Of a DNA stretch of 64,000 bases, positions 21,426-33,427 are shown piece after piece (positions within the stretch are counted from its first letter, which is position 1; each line of letters begins with the position of its first letter). The notes under the pieces were generated by a model. That model searched no databases. It worked only from the letters and a program-made list of their open reading frames with translations, and was not told where the DNA came from. The DNA comes from Mercenaria mercenaria. Lineage: Eukaryota > Mollusca > Bivalvia > Venerida > Veneridae. The stretch spans positions 60,865,001 to 60,929,000 of the forward strand of contig NC_069361.1 of assembly GCF_021730395.1 (NCBI RefSeq), written 5' to 3'. Made by a program: the position numbers and the translations under genes.

Positions 21426-23458
21426 TTTATTTCATAGATACAAATACGACACAATCAAACAGTAATATAAAAAATAGGCAATAAAACTAAACATAACATT
21501 AACAAGAAGGTATATAGCATGCCCATGAACAAATAGGTTGTTAATCTAACTTAATAATCGATGTATCGTCGATATTTGTCTTCCGTTATATCGGTATCGT
21601 CGATATGCCAAAGACCCAATCAATGACAGCCCTAATTCAGTATTGTAGGAGTTATGGCCCCTGACCTAGAAAAAAATTGTCATTTTAATGTTTTGTCGCG
21701 CGTAGCTCCGAAAATATTTTACCCACAGTCATAATTTCACTACACAAGACCGGACTTCTTGTCCAGACTAACTCAAAAAAAAAAAGTTTGTGAAACATGT
21801 ATGTTAAAATGTACTTGACCTAGAATCATAAAACATTAGCCTATGAAGTGTTCTCTTTAGGATTTTACTCAGCTAGGCCAGAGTTATGGCCAACTAAGTG
21901 AAAAATACACATAAGGTTCTTAAAAGTTTGTGTTGCAAACATCTTAAGAATTGTTTAACCTGAGTCATTAAACCATGTTACAATGGCAGGAGTGGGAGCA
22001 CCTGTGTCCTATAGACACACATCTAGTTTTTTCTTTTTGGTTAAATTTCTTCCCTTTGTTGTTCCTGTCCTTTGGACTTAGATATTTTTTCTGAGGACTT
22101 AGATTTATTTTTACTTTCTTCCCTTTGTTGTTCCTGTCCTTTTGGCTTCATCAGTCAAAATTTTGCTCCTATCCTCCTCTGATATAATCCTTCGGGCATG
22201 AAATTACTGGCCTGATTTGAAAATAATTTTATTTGAAGTAACTTTAAGAAAATTTCAACTATATTTTCTCATAATTCTTTTGATGGATATTGATTATGAT
22301 TTTTTGACCTTCTTGTTCTTAAGTGCAATGATAACAGGTGAGCGATATAGGGCCATCATGGCCCTCTTGTTTTTTTTTAGCTCACCTGTCATGTAGTGAC
22401 AGGGTGAGCTTTTGTGATCGCCCTTCGTCTGTTGTCCGTCCATCGTCCGTCCACAATTTCTTGTGAACAAGATAGAGACCACATTTTGCAAGCAGTTTTG
22501 ATCAAACTTGTAAAAAACTTGTATTGGCATGATATCTCAGTACCTTTCGAAAACTGGCCAGATCCCATCATGGGTTCTAGAGTTATTGCCCCTTAAAGGG
22601 CCAGAATTTGCTATTTTTGTGCATCAACAATTTCTTGTCTGCACGATAGTGGTTTCATTTATGAATTTATTTTAACCAAACTTGCACACAACTTGTATCA
22701 CCATAAGATCTTGGTTCCTTTCTTGAACTGGCCAGATCCCATTATGGGTTCCAGAGTTATGGCCCTTGAAGAGCCAAAATGAGCTATTTTGACATTGTCT
22801 GCACAATAGCAGTTTTATTTATAATATGATTTTTACCAAACTTGCACACAACTTGTATCACCATAAGATCTTAGTTCCTTTCTTGAACTGGCCAGATTCC
22901 GGTACGGGTTCCAGGGTTATGGCCCCTGAAAGGGCCAGAATTAGCTACTTTGACCTTGTCTGCACAATAGCAGCTTCATTTATAATTTGAATTTAACCAA
23001 ACTTGCACAAAACTTGTGTCACCATAAGATCTTGGTTCCTTTATTGAACCAACCAGATCCCATAATGGGTTCCAGAGTTATGGCCCCTGAAAGGGCCAAA
23101 ATTAGCTTTTTTGACCTTGTCTGCACAATAGCAGCTTCATTTATTATTTGATTTTAACCAAACTTGCACACAACTTGTATCACCACAAGATCTTTGTTTC
23201 TTTCTTCAACTGGCCAGATTCCATTAGAGGTTCCAGAGTTATGGCCCCTGATAGGACCAAAATTAGCTATTTTGACCTTGTCTGCACAATAGCAGCTCAT
23301 TTATGATTTGAATTTAATCAAACTTGCACAAAACTTATGTCACCATAAGGTCTTGGTTCCTTTCTTGAACCAGATTCCATTATGGGTTCCAGAGTTATGG
23401 CCCCTGAAAGGGCCAACATTAGCTATTTTGACCTTGTCTGCACAATAGCAGCTTCATT

Positions 23459-24718
23459 ATGTCTCCCCCAGGAGATGTATTGTTTTTGCCCTGTCCATCC
23501 GTCCGTCCGTACGTCACACTTCATTTCCGAGCAATATCTGGAGAACCATTTGACCTAGAACCTTCAAACTTCATAGGGTTGTAGGGCTGCTGGAGTAGAC
23601 GACCCCTATTGTTTTTGGGGTCACTCCATCAAAGGTCAAGGTCACAAGGGGCCTGAACATTGAAAACCATTTCCGATCAATAACTAGAGAACCACTTGAC
23701 CCAGAATGTTGAAACTTAATAGGATGATTGGTCATAAAGAGTAGATGACCCCTAACGATTTTGGGGTCACTCTGTGAAAGGTCAAGGTCACAGGGGCCCG
23801 AACATTGAAAACCATTTCCAGTCAGTAACTTGAGAACCACTTGACCCAGAATGATGAAACTTCGTAGGATGATTGGTCATAAAGAGTAGATGACCCCTAA
23901 AGATTTTGGGGTCACTCTGTGAAAGGTCAAGGTCACAGGGGCCCGAACATTGAAAACCATTTCCGGTCAGTAACTTGAGAACCACTTGACCCAGAATGAT
24001 GAAACTTCGTAGGATGATTGGTCATGCAGAGTAGATGAACCCTAACGATTTTAGGGTCACTCTGTTAAAGGTCAAGGCCACAGGGGCCTGAACATGGAAA
24101 ACCATTTCCAGTCAATAACTTGAGAACCTCTCGACCCAGAATGTTGAAACTTCATAGGATGATTGTTCATGCAGAGTAAATGACCCTTATTGTTTTTGGG
24201 GTCACTCTGTTAAAGGTCAAGGTCACAGGGGCCTGAACATTGATAACCAGTTCCGATCAATAACTTGAGAACCACTTGACCCAGAATGTTGAAACTTCAT
24301 AGGATGATCGAACATGCAGAGTAGATGACCCCTATTGATTTTTAGGTCAGTCTATTAAAGGTCAAGGTCACAGTGGCCTGTTCATGTAAAATCATTTTTT
24401 GGAAATAACTTGAGAACCACTTGACCTACAATGTTGAAACTTAATAGGATGATTGGACATGCAGAGTAGATGACCCCTATTTATTTTGAGGTCACTTGAT
24501 CAAAGGTCAAGGTCACAGGAGCCTGAACAGTGACTTGAGAACCACTAAGCCACGAATGTTGAAATTTAGCGGGATGACTGGACATGCCAAGTAGATTATC
24601 CCTATTGCAGCCAACCATCAGTGTCTCTTTGACTTTCGCTCCTGACCCCTATTGACTTCTTGCCTATAGGACTTTGCATTGGGGGAGACATGCGCTTTTT
24701 TACAAAAGCATTTTCTAG
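23459..24718 (+). mobile_element. Pearl/Helentron-associated-like element, ATGTCTCCCCC family
   Basis: The 5' end is ATGTCTCCCCCAGGAGATG. Near the 3' end TTGGGGGAGACATGCGC is its inverted match, followed by GCTTTTTTACAAAAGC and CTAG before TTTATG. About eight units of 140-147 bp carry GAACCACTTGACCCAGAATG, TAGGATGATTGGTCAT and AAAGGTCAAGGTCACAG. The host site CATTTATG is split as CATT and TTTATG, so two extra T residues mark the junctions. Confidence 0.85.
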
Positions 24719-24784
24719 TTTATGATTTGATTTTAACCAAACTTGCACACAACTTGTATCACCATAAGATCTTGATTCCTTTTT

Positions 24785-25048
24785 ATTCACCCAAAGGGAC
24801 ATATTATGTTATCGCCTCGGTGTCCGTCTGTCTGTATGTCTGTTGGTTAGCAATTTCCCTTCCGCTCTGTAACTCTTGAACCCCTTGAAGGATTTCAAAG
24901 AAACCTGACACAAATGTTCACCTCATCGAAACAATGTGCAGAGCGCATGTTTCGGATGGCTCAATTCAAGGTCAAGGTCACACTTAGGGGTCATATGACT
25001 TTGTTTTGTGTATATTGCTCTGCATTTGCGTCGATTGCAGTGCTCTTG
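24785..25048 (+). mobile_element. Short pearl-like element, single unit (CACCCAAAGGGACA start)
   Basis: It begins near ATTCACCCAAAGGGACATA, with one unit holding CTGTAACTCTTGAACCCCTT and TCAAGGTCAAGGTCACACTT, and ends AGTGCTCTTG before TTTT. The flanks are the parental sequence of the element at 22378. At about 264 bp it looks like a one-unit version of a longer family. Exact ends are uncertain by a few bases. Confidence 0.55.
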
Positions 25049-25449
25049 TTTTTATTTGGCAGATCCTTTTGTTCAATTACAATAAATTTTTTTTATTACT
25101 TCCCTTTTATATTACTATAAATAGCTTATTTAAGAAACTTTTTTATTATTGGCCGTAGGGAAAAACCGAGACCACTTTTCTGTGGTACAACATGGATGGT
25201 ACCTCCAATTTTTAGGTGTATTTTGACATATCTGTACCTTTAAGAATTTTTTTAAATTTTGGTTAAATTCTTCCATTTGTTGTTCCTGTCCTTAGGACTT
25301 TCATTTTTTTCTGAGGACTTAGATTTATTTTTAATTTCTTCCAGAGAAACTACTGGCCTGATTTGAAAATAATTTTATTTGTAGTAACTTTTAGAAAATT
25401 TCAACTATATTTTCTCATAATTCTTTTGATTGATCTTGATTATGATTTT

Positions 25450-26724
25450 TAGCTCGACTATTCGAAGAATAAGTAGAGCTATCCTACTCACCACGGCGTC
25501 GGCGTCACACCCTGGTTAAGTTTTTCGTACCAGTCCACATTTTGACAAAGTCTTTTGAGATAAAGCTTTGAAACTTTCAACACTTGTTTACCATCACCAT
25601 GTCCAGTTATAGGCAAGAGTACATAACTCTGTCAAGCATTTTGACTGAATTATGGCCCCTTTTGACTTAGAAATCTTGGTTAAGTTTTTCGTACCAGTTC
25701 ATATTTTGACAAAGTCTTTTGAGATAAAGCTTTGAAACTTTCAACACTTGTTTACCATCACCATGTTCAGTTGTAGGCAAGAGTACATAACTCCATCAAG
25801 CATTTTGGTTGAATTATGGCCCCTTTTTGACTTAGAAATCTTGGTTAAGTTTTTCGTACCAGTCCACATTTTGACAAAGTCTTTTGAGATAAAGCTTTGA
25901 AACTTTCAACACTTGTTTACCATCACAATGTCCAGTTGTAGGCAAGAGTACATAACTCCATCAAGCATTTTGACTGAATTATGGCCCCTTTAGACTTAGA
26001 AATCTAGGTTAAGTTTTTCGTACCAGTTTATATTTTGTGTAAAGTGTTTGACATATGGCTTTGAAACTTTTATATCTTGTTCAGTATAATAGTCTCTATC
26101 AATAGGCAAGAGTATGTAACTCTCTCATCTTTTTTGGCTGAATTATGGCCCTTTTTGAACTTGGAAATTGGTTCTGTTTTGTAAATGTCCATGTTTTGTC
26201 AAGACTATTTGACATATGGCTTTTAAACTTTAAACGCTTGTTTATCATTATGATTTCCATCTGTAGGCAAGAGTACATAACTCTGACAATTATTTTGACT
26301 GAATTATGGCCCTTTTTGGACTTTGAAATTTGTTCAATTTTTCTTACAAGTCAGCGTTTTGTCAAAACTGTTTGAACTGTGGCTTTGAAACTTTTAACAC
26401 TAGTTTATCAACATGATTTCCATCTGTAGGCAAGAGTACATAACTCTGTCAACTATTTTGACTGAATTATGGCCCTTTTTGGACTTAGAAATTAGTTAAA
26501 TTTTTCATATAAGTCCATGTTCTGCCTAACATATAACTTAACATATTTGCCATCATGGTCACACATTGCCATTTAGTGCAAGACTAATCGAAATCCACAA
26601 ATACAGGAACATTTTTTGTTTAATCCATTTTTTTGTTTAGTCTGAAAATCTATGGAAATATTTTGACCCCATTCTTCAATCAATTCTTCGAATAGTCGAG
26701 CGCGCTGTCATCCGACAGCTCTTG
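25450..26724 (+). mobile_element. Pearl/Helentron-associated-like element, GCTCGACTATTCG family
   Basis: The 5' end AGCTCGACTATTCGAAGAAT has a perfect inverted match, ATTCTTCGAATAGTCGAGC, near the 3' end. A hairpin GCTGTCATCCGACAGC and CTTG before TTTGACC follow. About six units of 160-165 bp carry AGTACATAACTC, GAATTATGGCCCTTTTTG and GGCTTTGAAACTTT. The parental T6 run is split as five T and three T, again two extra. This family's subterminal inverted repeat is the longest in the window. Confidence 0.85.
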
Positions 26725-26791
26725 TTTGACCTTCTTGTCCTTAAGTGCAATGATAACAGGTGAGCGATATAGGGCCATTTTGGCCCTCTTG

Positions 26792-27303
26792 TTTTATTTT
26801 TAATTTTTCATCAATATAATCAAAATGTGAAGTTTTGTACCCTCACTCGGTCACCCCCGCTGTCCCCCCACCCCACCAAAAAAAAAGGCATTTTCTGTTA
26901 AATGGATTTTGACTAATGAAATTATTTGCTTCTTAGTAACATCCTTAACTTTTTGGTGGATATACCCTTTCGGCGGGGGATACCAATTCATCGAATTTGC
27001 TTGTTGAAATTAAACTTGGCCTATAGGTAGCTTAAAACCAAGATTGGGATTGCATATGGGGTCATTGGGGTCAAGTTCAAGGTCAGGATAATCTTTACAC
27101 TTAGAAAATTCCACGGTGACGCAGTGGTCTAAAGCTACTTTTTAGTCAGATTAGAGCGTCTGTTCAAATTTCTACTGAGATCCAAAACATTTTTTTTTTC
27201 TTTTTTTCTTTTTTTTGTGATAAAAAGGTCATTTTAATGCCATTTGGTCAAGGTCAAGGTCACAGTTTCTAAAAATAGATTTTTTCTATTAGAATAGATT
27301 TTT
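26792..27303. other. Spacer with a possible SINE head
   Basis: No gene is seen. GGTGACGCAGTGGTCTAAAG at 27116-27135 and GTCTGTTCAAATTTC about 35 bp later sit like tRNA-type A and B boxes, followed by T-rich sequence. That suggests a decayed tRNA-derived SINE head on the plus strand. The rest is AT-rich with a C/A-rich patch near 26870. Confidence 0.35.
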
Positions 27304-28314
27304 TAGCCCACCATCAGATGGTGGGCTATTCAAATCACCCTGCGTCTGTGGTCCGTCCGTCCTTCCGTCCGTTAACAATTTCTCGTTATCACATCTCCTC
27401 AGAAACTACCAGGGGGATTTTGACCAAACTTTGTCAGAATGATGTATTGGTACCCTAGTTGTGTTCCCCTGAAAATCAGACTGGTTCAACAATTTGTTAG
27501 TGAGTTATGGCCCTTTGTTTATTTCTATAATTTACATAGATTTATATAGGGAAAAACTTTGAAAATCTTCTTTCAAAAACCACAGAGCCTAGGGCTTTGA
27601 TATTTGGTATGAAGCATCATCTAGTGGTACTCTACCAAGATGATTCAAATTATTTCCCTGGGGTCTAATATGGCCCCGCCCCGGGGGTCACATGGTTTAT
27701 ATAGACTTATATAGGGAAAAAATTTGAAAAACCTCTTGTCCAAAACCACTGGGCCTAGTGCTTTGATATTTTGTATGTGACATCATCTAGTGGTCTTCTA
27801 CTAAGATTGTTCAAATTATCCCCCTAGGGTCAAATATGGCCACACCCCGGGGGTCACATGGTTTACATAGACTTATATAGGGAAAAACTTTGAAAATCTT
27901 CTTGTCCAAACCACAAAGCCTATGGCTTTGATATTTTTAATGTAGCATCATCAAGTGGTTCTCTACCAAGTTTGTTCAAATTATCCTCCTAAGGTCAAAT
28001 ATGGCCCCGCCCTGGGGGTCACACGGTTCATATAGACTTGTATAGAGAAAAGCTTTTAAAAACTTCTTGTCAATAACCTACAACATTCAAATTTGGACCA
28101 CATGTATGGTTTTGAGTTGCGAGATGAACCTTGACATGAGTTGACCTTGATTTTGACCTAGTGACCTACTTTCACATTTCTGTAGCTACAACCTTCAGAT
28201 TTGGACCACATGAAATTTGACCTTGAGCTAGTCAATAAATCTTGAAATTTGGAACACTGAAAATGGCACATTGGTGGGCGCCAAGATCACTCTGTGATTT
28301 CTTGTCAAATAACT
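27304..28314 (+). mobile_element. GCCCACC-family element, shorter sister of 11000-15570
   Basis: It has the same 5' TAGCCCACCATCAGATGG fold, the same GCCTAGGGCTTTGATATTTG units and the same 3' end: GGTGGGCGCC, AGATCACTCTGTGAT and CTTG. Most of the 100-bp TTTGGACCACATG units are missing; about one and a half remain, so unit number varies between copies. The site of the 2.75-kb hAT is empty here (CTTCTACTAAGATTG near 27800). Confidence 0.8.
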
Positions 28315-28948
28315 TGGCATGAATGTGTACCACAGTAAGACGACGTGTCGCGCGCAAGACCCAGGTCCGTAGCTCAAAGGTCAAGGTCACACTTAGACAT
28401 TAAAGGATAGTGCATTGATGGGCGTGTCTGGTCCATATCTTTGTCATCGATGGATGGATTTTCAAATAACTTGGCATGAATGTGTACCACAGTACTGTAA
28501 GACGACGTGTCGCGCGCAAGACCCAGGTCCGTAGCTCAAAGGTCAAGGTCACACTTAGACATTAAAGGATAGTGCATTGATGGGCGTGTCCGGTCCATAT
28601 CTTTGTCAACCGTGGATGGATTTTCAAATAACTTGGCATGAATGTGTACCACAGTAAGACGACGTGTCACGCGCAAGACCCAGGTCCGTAGCTCAAAGGT
28701 CAAGGTCACACTTAGACGTTAAAGGTCATTTTTCATGATAGTGCATTGATGGGCGTGTCCGGTCCATATCTTTGTCATTCATGCATGGATTTTAAAATAA
28801 CTACGCATGAATGTGTGGCACAGTAAGACGACATGTCGCGCGCAAGACCCAGCTCCGTAGGTCAAAGGTCCTAAACTCTAACATCGGCCATAACTACTCA
28901 TTCAAAGTGCCATCGGGGGCATATGTCATCCTATGGAGACAGCTCTTG
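28315..28948 (+). mobile_element. Pearl-like element, GGGGGCATATGTCATC-ended family, 5'-truncated
   Basis: About three and a half units of 160-170 bp carry TTGGCATGAATGTGTACC, GCGCGCAAGACCCAGGTCC and AAAGGTCAAGGTCACACTT. The 3' end is CCATCGGGGGCATATGTC, then a small hairpin TGTCATCCTATGGAGACA and GCTCTTG before TTTT. The 5' side is cut by the element ending at 28314. Confidence 0.7.
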
Positions 28949-28961
28949 TTTTTTGTTTTTT

Positions 28962-31840
28962 TAGCTCACCTGAGCCAAAGGCTCATGGTGAGCTTTTGTG
29001 ACCGCTTAATGTCCTTCGTGTGTTGTCCATTGTCAGTCGTCCGTCCATCAACATTTTTAGTCCACCATCATCAGATGGTAGGCTATTCAAATCACTCTGC
29101 GTCCGTGGTCTGTCGTCCTTCTGTCCGTAAACAATTTCTCGTTATCACATCTCCTCATAAACTAATAGGGGGATTTTGACCAAACTTTGTCAGAATGATG
29201 TATTGGTACCCTAGTTGTGTCCCCCTGAAAATCAGACTGGTTCAACAATTTTTGAGTGAGTTATGGTCCTTCGTTTATTTTTATAATTTACATAGATTTA
29301 TATAGGGAAAAGCTTTGATATTTGGTATGTAGCATCATCTAGTGGTCCTCTACCAAGATATTCAAATTATTTCCCTAGGATCAAATATGGCCCTGCCCTG
29401 GGGGTCACATGGTTTATATAGGGAAAAACTTTGAAAATCTTCTTGTCCAAAACCTTAGGGCCTAGGTCTTTGATATTTTGTATGTGACATCATCTAGTGG
29501 TCCTCTACTAAGACTGTTCAAATTATTCCCCTAGATCAAATATGGCCCCGCCCTGGGGGTCACATGGTTTACATAGACTTATATAGAGAAAAACTTTGAA
29601 AATCTTCTTGTCCAAAACCACATAGCCTACGGCTTTGATATTTGTAATGTAGCATCATCTAGTAGTTCCCCACCAAGTTTGTTCAAATTATCCCCATAGG
29701 GTCGAATATAGCCTGCCCTGGGGGTCACATGGTTTATATAGGGAAAAACTTTAAAAATCTTCTTGTCCATAACCTACAACATTCAAATTTGGACCACATG
29801 TATAGTTTTGAGTGGCTAGATGAACATTGACATGAGTTGACCTTGATCTTGGCCTAGTGACCTACTTTCACATTTCTATAGCTACAGCCTTCAAATTTGG
29901 ACCACATGCATAGTTTTGTGTACTGAAATGAACTTTGACCTTGAGATTGACCCAGTGACCTACTTTCACATTTCTGTAGCTACTGCCTCCAAATTTGGAC
30001 CACATGCATAGGTTTGTATACCGAAATAAACTTTGACCTTGAGATTGACCTAGTGATCTACTTTCACATTTATGAAGGTGCAGGCTTCAAATTTGGACCA
30101 CATGCATAGTTTTGTGTTCCCAAATGAAATTTGACCTTGATTTTGACCTAGTGACCTATTTTCACATGTTTGAAGACAAAGGCTTCAAATTTGGACCACA
30201 TGCATAGTTTTGTGTTCCGAAATGAAATTTGACCTTGATTTTGACCTAGTGACCTACTTTCACATTTTTCAAGCTGCAGCCTTCAAATTTGGACCATATG
30301 TATAGTTTTGTGTACTGAAATGAACTTTGACTTTGAGATTGACCTAGTGACCTACTTTCACATTTCTTAAGCTACAGCCTTCAAATTTGGACCACATGCA
30401 TAGTTTTGTGTTCTGAATTGAAATTTTACCTTGATTTTTACCTAGTACCTACTTTCACATTTCTCAAGCTACAGCCTTCAAATCTGAAGCACCTGCATAG
30501 TTTTGTGTACCGAAATGAACTTTTACCTTGAAATTGATCTAGTGACCTACTTTCACATTTATCAAGCTACAGCTTCCAAATTTGGACCTCATGCATGGAC
30601 CACATGCACAGTTTTGTGTACAAAAATGAACTTTGACCTTAATTTTGACCTTGAGCTAGTTTTGAAATTTGGAACATTCAAAAATGGCTCAATGGTGGGC
30701 GCCAAGATCACTCTGTGATCTCTTGTCTAAAAAAATCTTCTTGAAAACCACTGTGCAGAATTACACCAAACTTAACAGGATTGATCCTTGGGTGGTCCCC
30801 TTTCAAAATTATTCAAAGAATTGAATTCCATGCAGAACTCAGGTTGCAACTTTAAAAATCTTCTTGTCCGTAACCGCAAGGCGTAGAGCCTTGATATTTG
30901 GCTTGTGACATAACTTTTGGTCCTCTATCAAGATTGAACAAATTGTGCCCCTGGGGTGAAAAGAGGCCCCGTCCCGGGGGTCACAAGTTTTACATAGACA
31001 TATAGGAAAAAACTAAAAACATCTTGTCTAAAACCACAAGACCTAGGCCTTTGATATTTTGTATGTAGCATTGCCTTGTGGTCCTCTACCAAAATTGTTC
31101 AAATTATGCCCCTGGAGTAAAAAGAGGCCCTGCCCGGGGGTGGGTGGGGGCGCAGGGGAGTAGGTCTCAAGTTTTATTTAGACTTATATAGAAAAAAAAC
31201 TTTAAAAATCTTCTTGCCTGGAACTGCAAGGCCTAGGCTTTTGATATTTGTTATGTTGCCCTTCCTGGTGTTTCTCTACCAAAATTGTTCAAATTATGTC
31301 CCTGGGGTGAAAAGAGGCCCTGCCCTGGGGGTACCAAGTTTAACATACTTATATAGGGAAAAAAATAAAGATCTTCTTGTCTGAAAGTCTAAGGCCTAGG
31401 CCTTTGATATTTGGTATGTAGCATTGCCTGGTGGATCTCTAACAAGTTTGTTCAAATTATGCCCCTGGGGTGAAAAGAGGCCCCGCCCTGGGGGTCACTT
31501 GTTATAATTATGAGTTATATAGGAAAAAATACTTAAAAATTATCAGATCATTTTTCCTAGACTGTTTAATTATAATTACCTGATGACCCCAAGCGATTAG
31601 GGATCACTTGACTGTGACCTTGACCTACTGACCTACTTTCTTGTTTTTTAGTGTTACAACCTTGAAATTTGGATGACATGACATTGTACAGTTTTGCACA
31701 CCGATCTTAAAACTGACTTTCAGTTACCATGAATGTGACCTACTGATCTACTTTCTTAATATTTTAGCATCAGTTTGTTATTTGAAACATGTGGCTGATA
31801 TTACTCAGGTGAGCGATCCAGGGTCATCATGACCCTCTTG
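28962..31840 (+). mobile_element. GCTCACC-family element split by a GCCCACC-family element
   Basis: The 5' end is TAGCTCACCTGAGCCAAAGG, as at 5588. After the insertion (29058-30725) the parental text resumes with AAAAAAATCTTCTTGAAAACC, matching 5670-5690. Units with CTCTACCAAAATTGTTCAAAT follow. The 3' end is CTCAGGTGAGCGATCCAGG, hairpin GGGTCATCATGACCC and CTTG. The hairpin differs from GGGCCATCATGGCCC by a paired change. Confidence 0.8.
29058..30725 (+). mobile_element. GCCCACC-family element, long copy
   Basis: The 5' end TAGTCCACCATCATCAGATG has one change from the family consensus. About nine units of 98-105 bp carry TTTGGACCACATGCATAG and TGACCTAGTGACCTAC. The 3' end is GGTGGGCGCC, AGATCACTCTGTGATCT and CTTG. 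It lies within the element at 28962-31840 and is therefore younger than its host copy. Confidence 0.8.
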
Positions 31841-32154
31841 TTGTTTTTTTTTGGTGACAAAAAGGTCATTTTAATGCCATTAGGTAACTAAAAATATGGT
31901 TATAGTTATAATAAAAAATAGATTTTTTTTTCAGTTTGATCATCAAAAAGCTGGTATTTTGGGTCACTGTTACTAAAAATAGAAAAATGGTTTATGGTTG
32001 GGGGCACCTATTGTCAGCAACCTTTATGTTTAAATAGGTTTTATCAAAGAATCATAAATTACATAGGGAAATGACACATTAACTTTTCTTACACCTGTAC
32101 TTCTGAATGGCATGATTGGATGCAGTCAAATATGTATAATACAATATGACCATT
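31841..32154. other. AT-rich spacer, no gene seen
   Basis: It contains T-rich sequence and GGTGACAAAAAGGTCATTTTAATG, which also occurs near 27220. The two spacers therefore share a diverged repeat. Nothing coding is recognised. Confidence 0.4.
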
Positions 32155-33427
32155 TATAGCTATTGTGACCGGTCATTGTCTGGCATCTGGTGGTGTCCGT
32201 CGTGCATCGTCCATTAACATTTTCCTTGTTAACATTTAGAGGCCACATTTGGGACCCAAACTTCATAAAACTTGCTCAGAATGTTTGTCTTGATGATCTC
32301 TAGGTCAGGTTCATAACTGGGTCATGTGGGGTCAAAAACTAGGTCAGTAGGCCAGATCAAAGCAAAATCTTGTTAACACTCAAGAGTCCAAAGTTTAACT
32401 CATGAGAATTACTCAGAATGTTTAAGTCACTCTTGATGACATCTAGGTCAGGTTCGAATCTGGGTAAATGTGGGGTCTAAAACTAGATCACTCGATCAAA
32501 TCAATGGAAAAGCTTGTTTTAACACTCAAGAGGCCACAGTTGTGACCCAATCTTTATGAAACTTAGTCAGAATGTTTGTCTTGTTGATCTCTAGATCGAG
32601 TTTGAAACTGGGTCATATGGGGTCTAAGACAAGGTCAGTAGGCCAGATCAAAGGAAAATCTTGTTAACACTCTTAGAGTCCACAGTTTAAGTTTGAAACT
32701 CATGAGAATTGGTCAGAATGTTTGTCTTGATGACCTAGGGCACATTGAATCTGGGTCATATGGGGTCAAATCAAAGGAAAAGCTTGTTAACATTCTAGAG
32801 GCCACAGCTTTAACCCAGTCTTTAGGAAACTTAGTCAGAATGTTTGTATAGATGATCTCTAGGTCAAGATTGAAACTGGGTCATGTGGTATAAAAAACTA
32901 GGTCAGTAGGCCAGATCAATGGAAAATCTTGTTAACACTTCACAGTTTGTTCGAAACTCGTGATAATTGGTTAGAATTAGGAATGGCAACGAATGACATT
33001 TTTGGTATTTGAATATTCCGTCAACCTTTCGAACGAATATCCGGTCATGAACTGATCAACAACTAGGGTTAAAAACTAGGTCAGTAGGCCAGATCAAAGG
33101 AAAACCTTGTTAACACTCAAGAGTCCACAGTTTAAGTTTGAAACTCATGACAATTTGTCAGAATGTTTGTCTTGATGACCTCTATGTCAAGTTCCAATCT
33201 GGGTCATGTGGGGTCAAAAACTAGGTCACTCAGTCAAATTAAAGGAAAAATCTTGTTAACACTCTAGAGGCCACAGTTTGACCCAATCTTTATGAAACTT
33301 GGTCAGAATGTTTGTTTTGATGATCTCTAGGTCAAGTTTGAAACAGGGTCATGTGGGGTCAAAAACTAGATCAGTAGGCCAGATCAACAACTCTGGTGAG
33401 CGATATTGGGTCATCATGGCCCTCTTG
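32155..33427 (+). mobile_element. GCTCACC-family element with decayed 5' end
   Basis: The head is worn (TATAGCTATTGTGACCGGTC). About seven units of 150-165 bp carry CTTGTTAACACTC, GAAACTTGGTCAGAATGTTTG and AGGTCAGTAGGCCAGATC. The tail is GTGAGCGATATTGGG, TCATCATGGCCC and CTTG. Positions 32977-33061 are foreign: TAGGAATGGCAACGAATGAC followed by TTTGAATATTCC and CGAACGAATATCCG. They resemble a shortened hAT end inserted in a unit. Confidence 0.65.

Larger units (their letters stand above)
19066..21634. mobile_element. hAT element with 8-bp duplication, carrying a BED-type transposase remnant
   Basis: The left end is TAGGGCTGTCATTGATAG and the right end, read inward, is TAGGGCTGTCATTGATTG. The target duplication ATTCAGTA lies at 19058-19065 and 21635-21642. 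Subterminal ATCGATG / CGATAT runs occur at both sides. A pearl-like element (20008-21425) is inserted inside, so the hAT itself is about 1.15 kb. Its own interior keeps only the start of a transposase gene near 19530, so the copy is internally deleted. Confidence 0.85.
18404..22026 (+). mobile_element. Pearl/Helentron-associated-like element, TATGCCCCC family, split by a hAT
   Basis: The 5' end TATGCCCCCACTTTTGGGG folds on GGGGGCGCATA. Units of about 165 bp carry GTCGCGCGTAGCTCCAAAAG and AGGAATGTTGGTCAGCATG. The 3' side reads AGTGGGAGCACC, hairpin TGTGTCCTATAGACACA and CTAG before TTTT. The hAT at 19066-21634 interrupts it in a unit; the unit resumes at 21643. The longest open frame (18354-18773) is a read-through of three units and is not a gene. 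Confidence 0.7.
15571..22369 (+). mobile_element. GCTCACC-family element, outermost host of a nested stack (5' part lost)
   Basis: Three pieces of one element remain: 15571-15612 (CCTCCCTTTG, ACTATAAATAG), 18266-18403 (GGCCGTAGGGAAAAA, GACCACTTTTCTGTGGTAC) and 22027-22369. The last ends ACAGGTGAGCGATATAGG, hairpin GGGCCATCATGGCCC and CTTG before a T run. The order matches the uninterrupted tail of the copy at 21130-21425. It is split first by a pogo-like element (15613-18265) and then by a TATGCCCCC-family element (18404-22026). Confidence 0.7.
22378..26791 (+). mobile_element. GCTCACC-family element carrying three nested insertions
   Basis: It begins 9 bp after another element of the family ends. 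The 5' end is TAGCTCACCTGTCATGTAG, and units match those at 20008-21425. It is interrupted at 23459-24718, 24785-25048 and 25450-26724. The flanks of each insertion rejoin into the parental sequence. The 3' end is ATAACAGGTGAGCGATATAG, hairpin GGGCCATTTTGGCCC and CTTG. Without insertions it is about 1.6 kb. Confidence 0.8.

Noticed and set aside
28811-29179. 122-codon plus-strand frame
   Set aside because: It spans the ends of three different repeat elements, so it cannot be an evolved protein.
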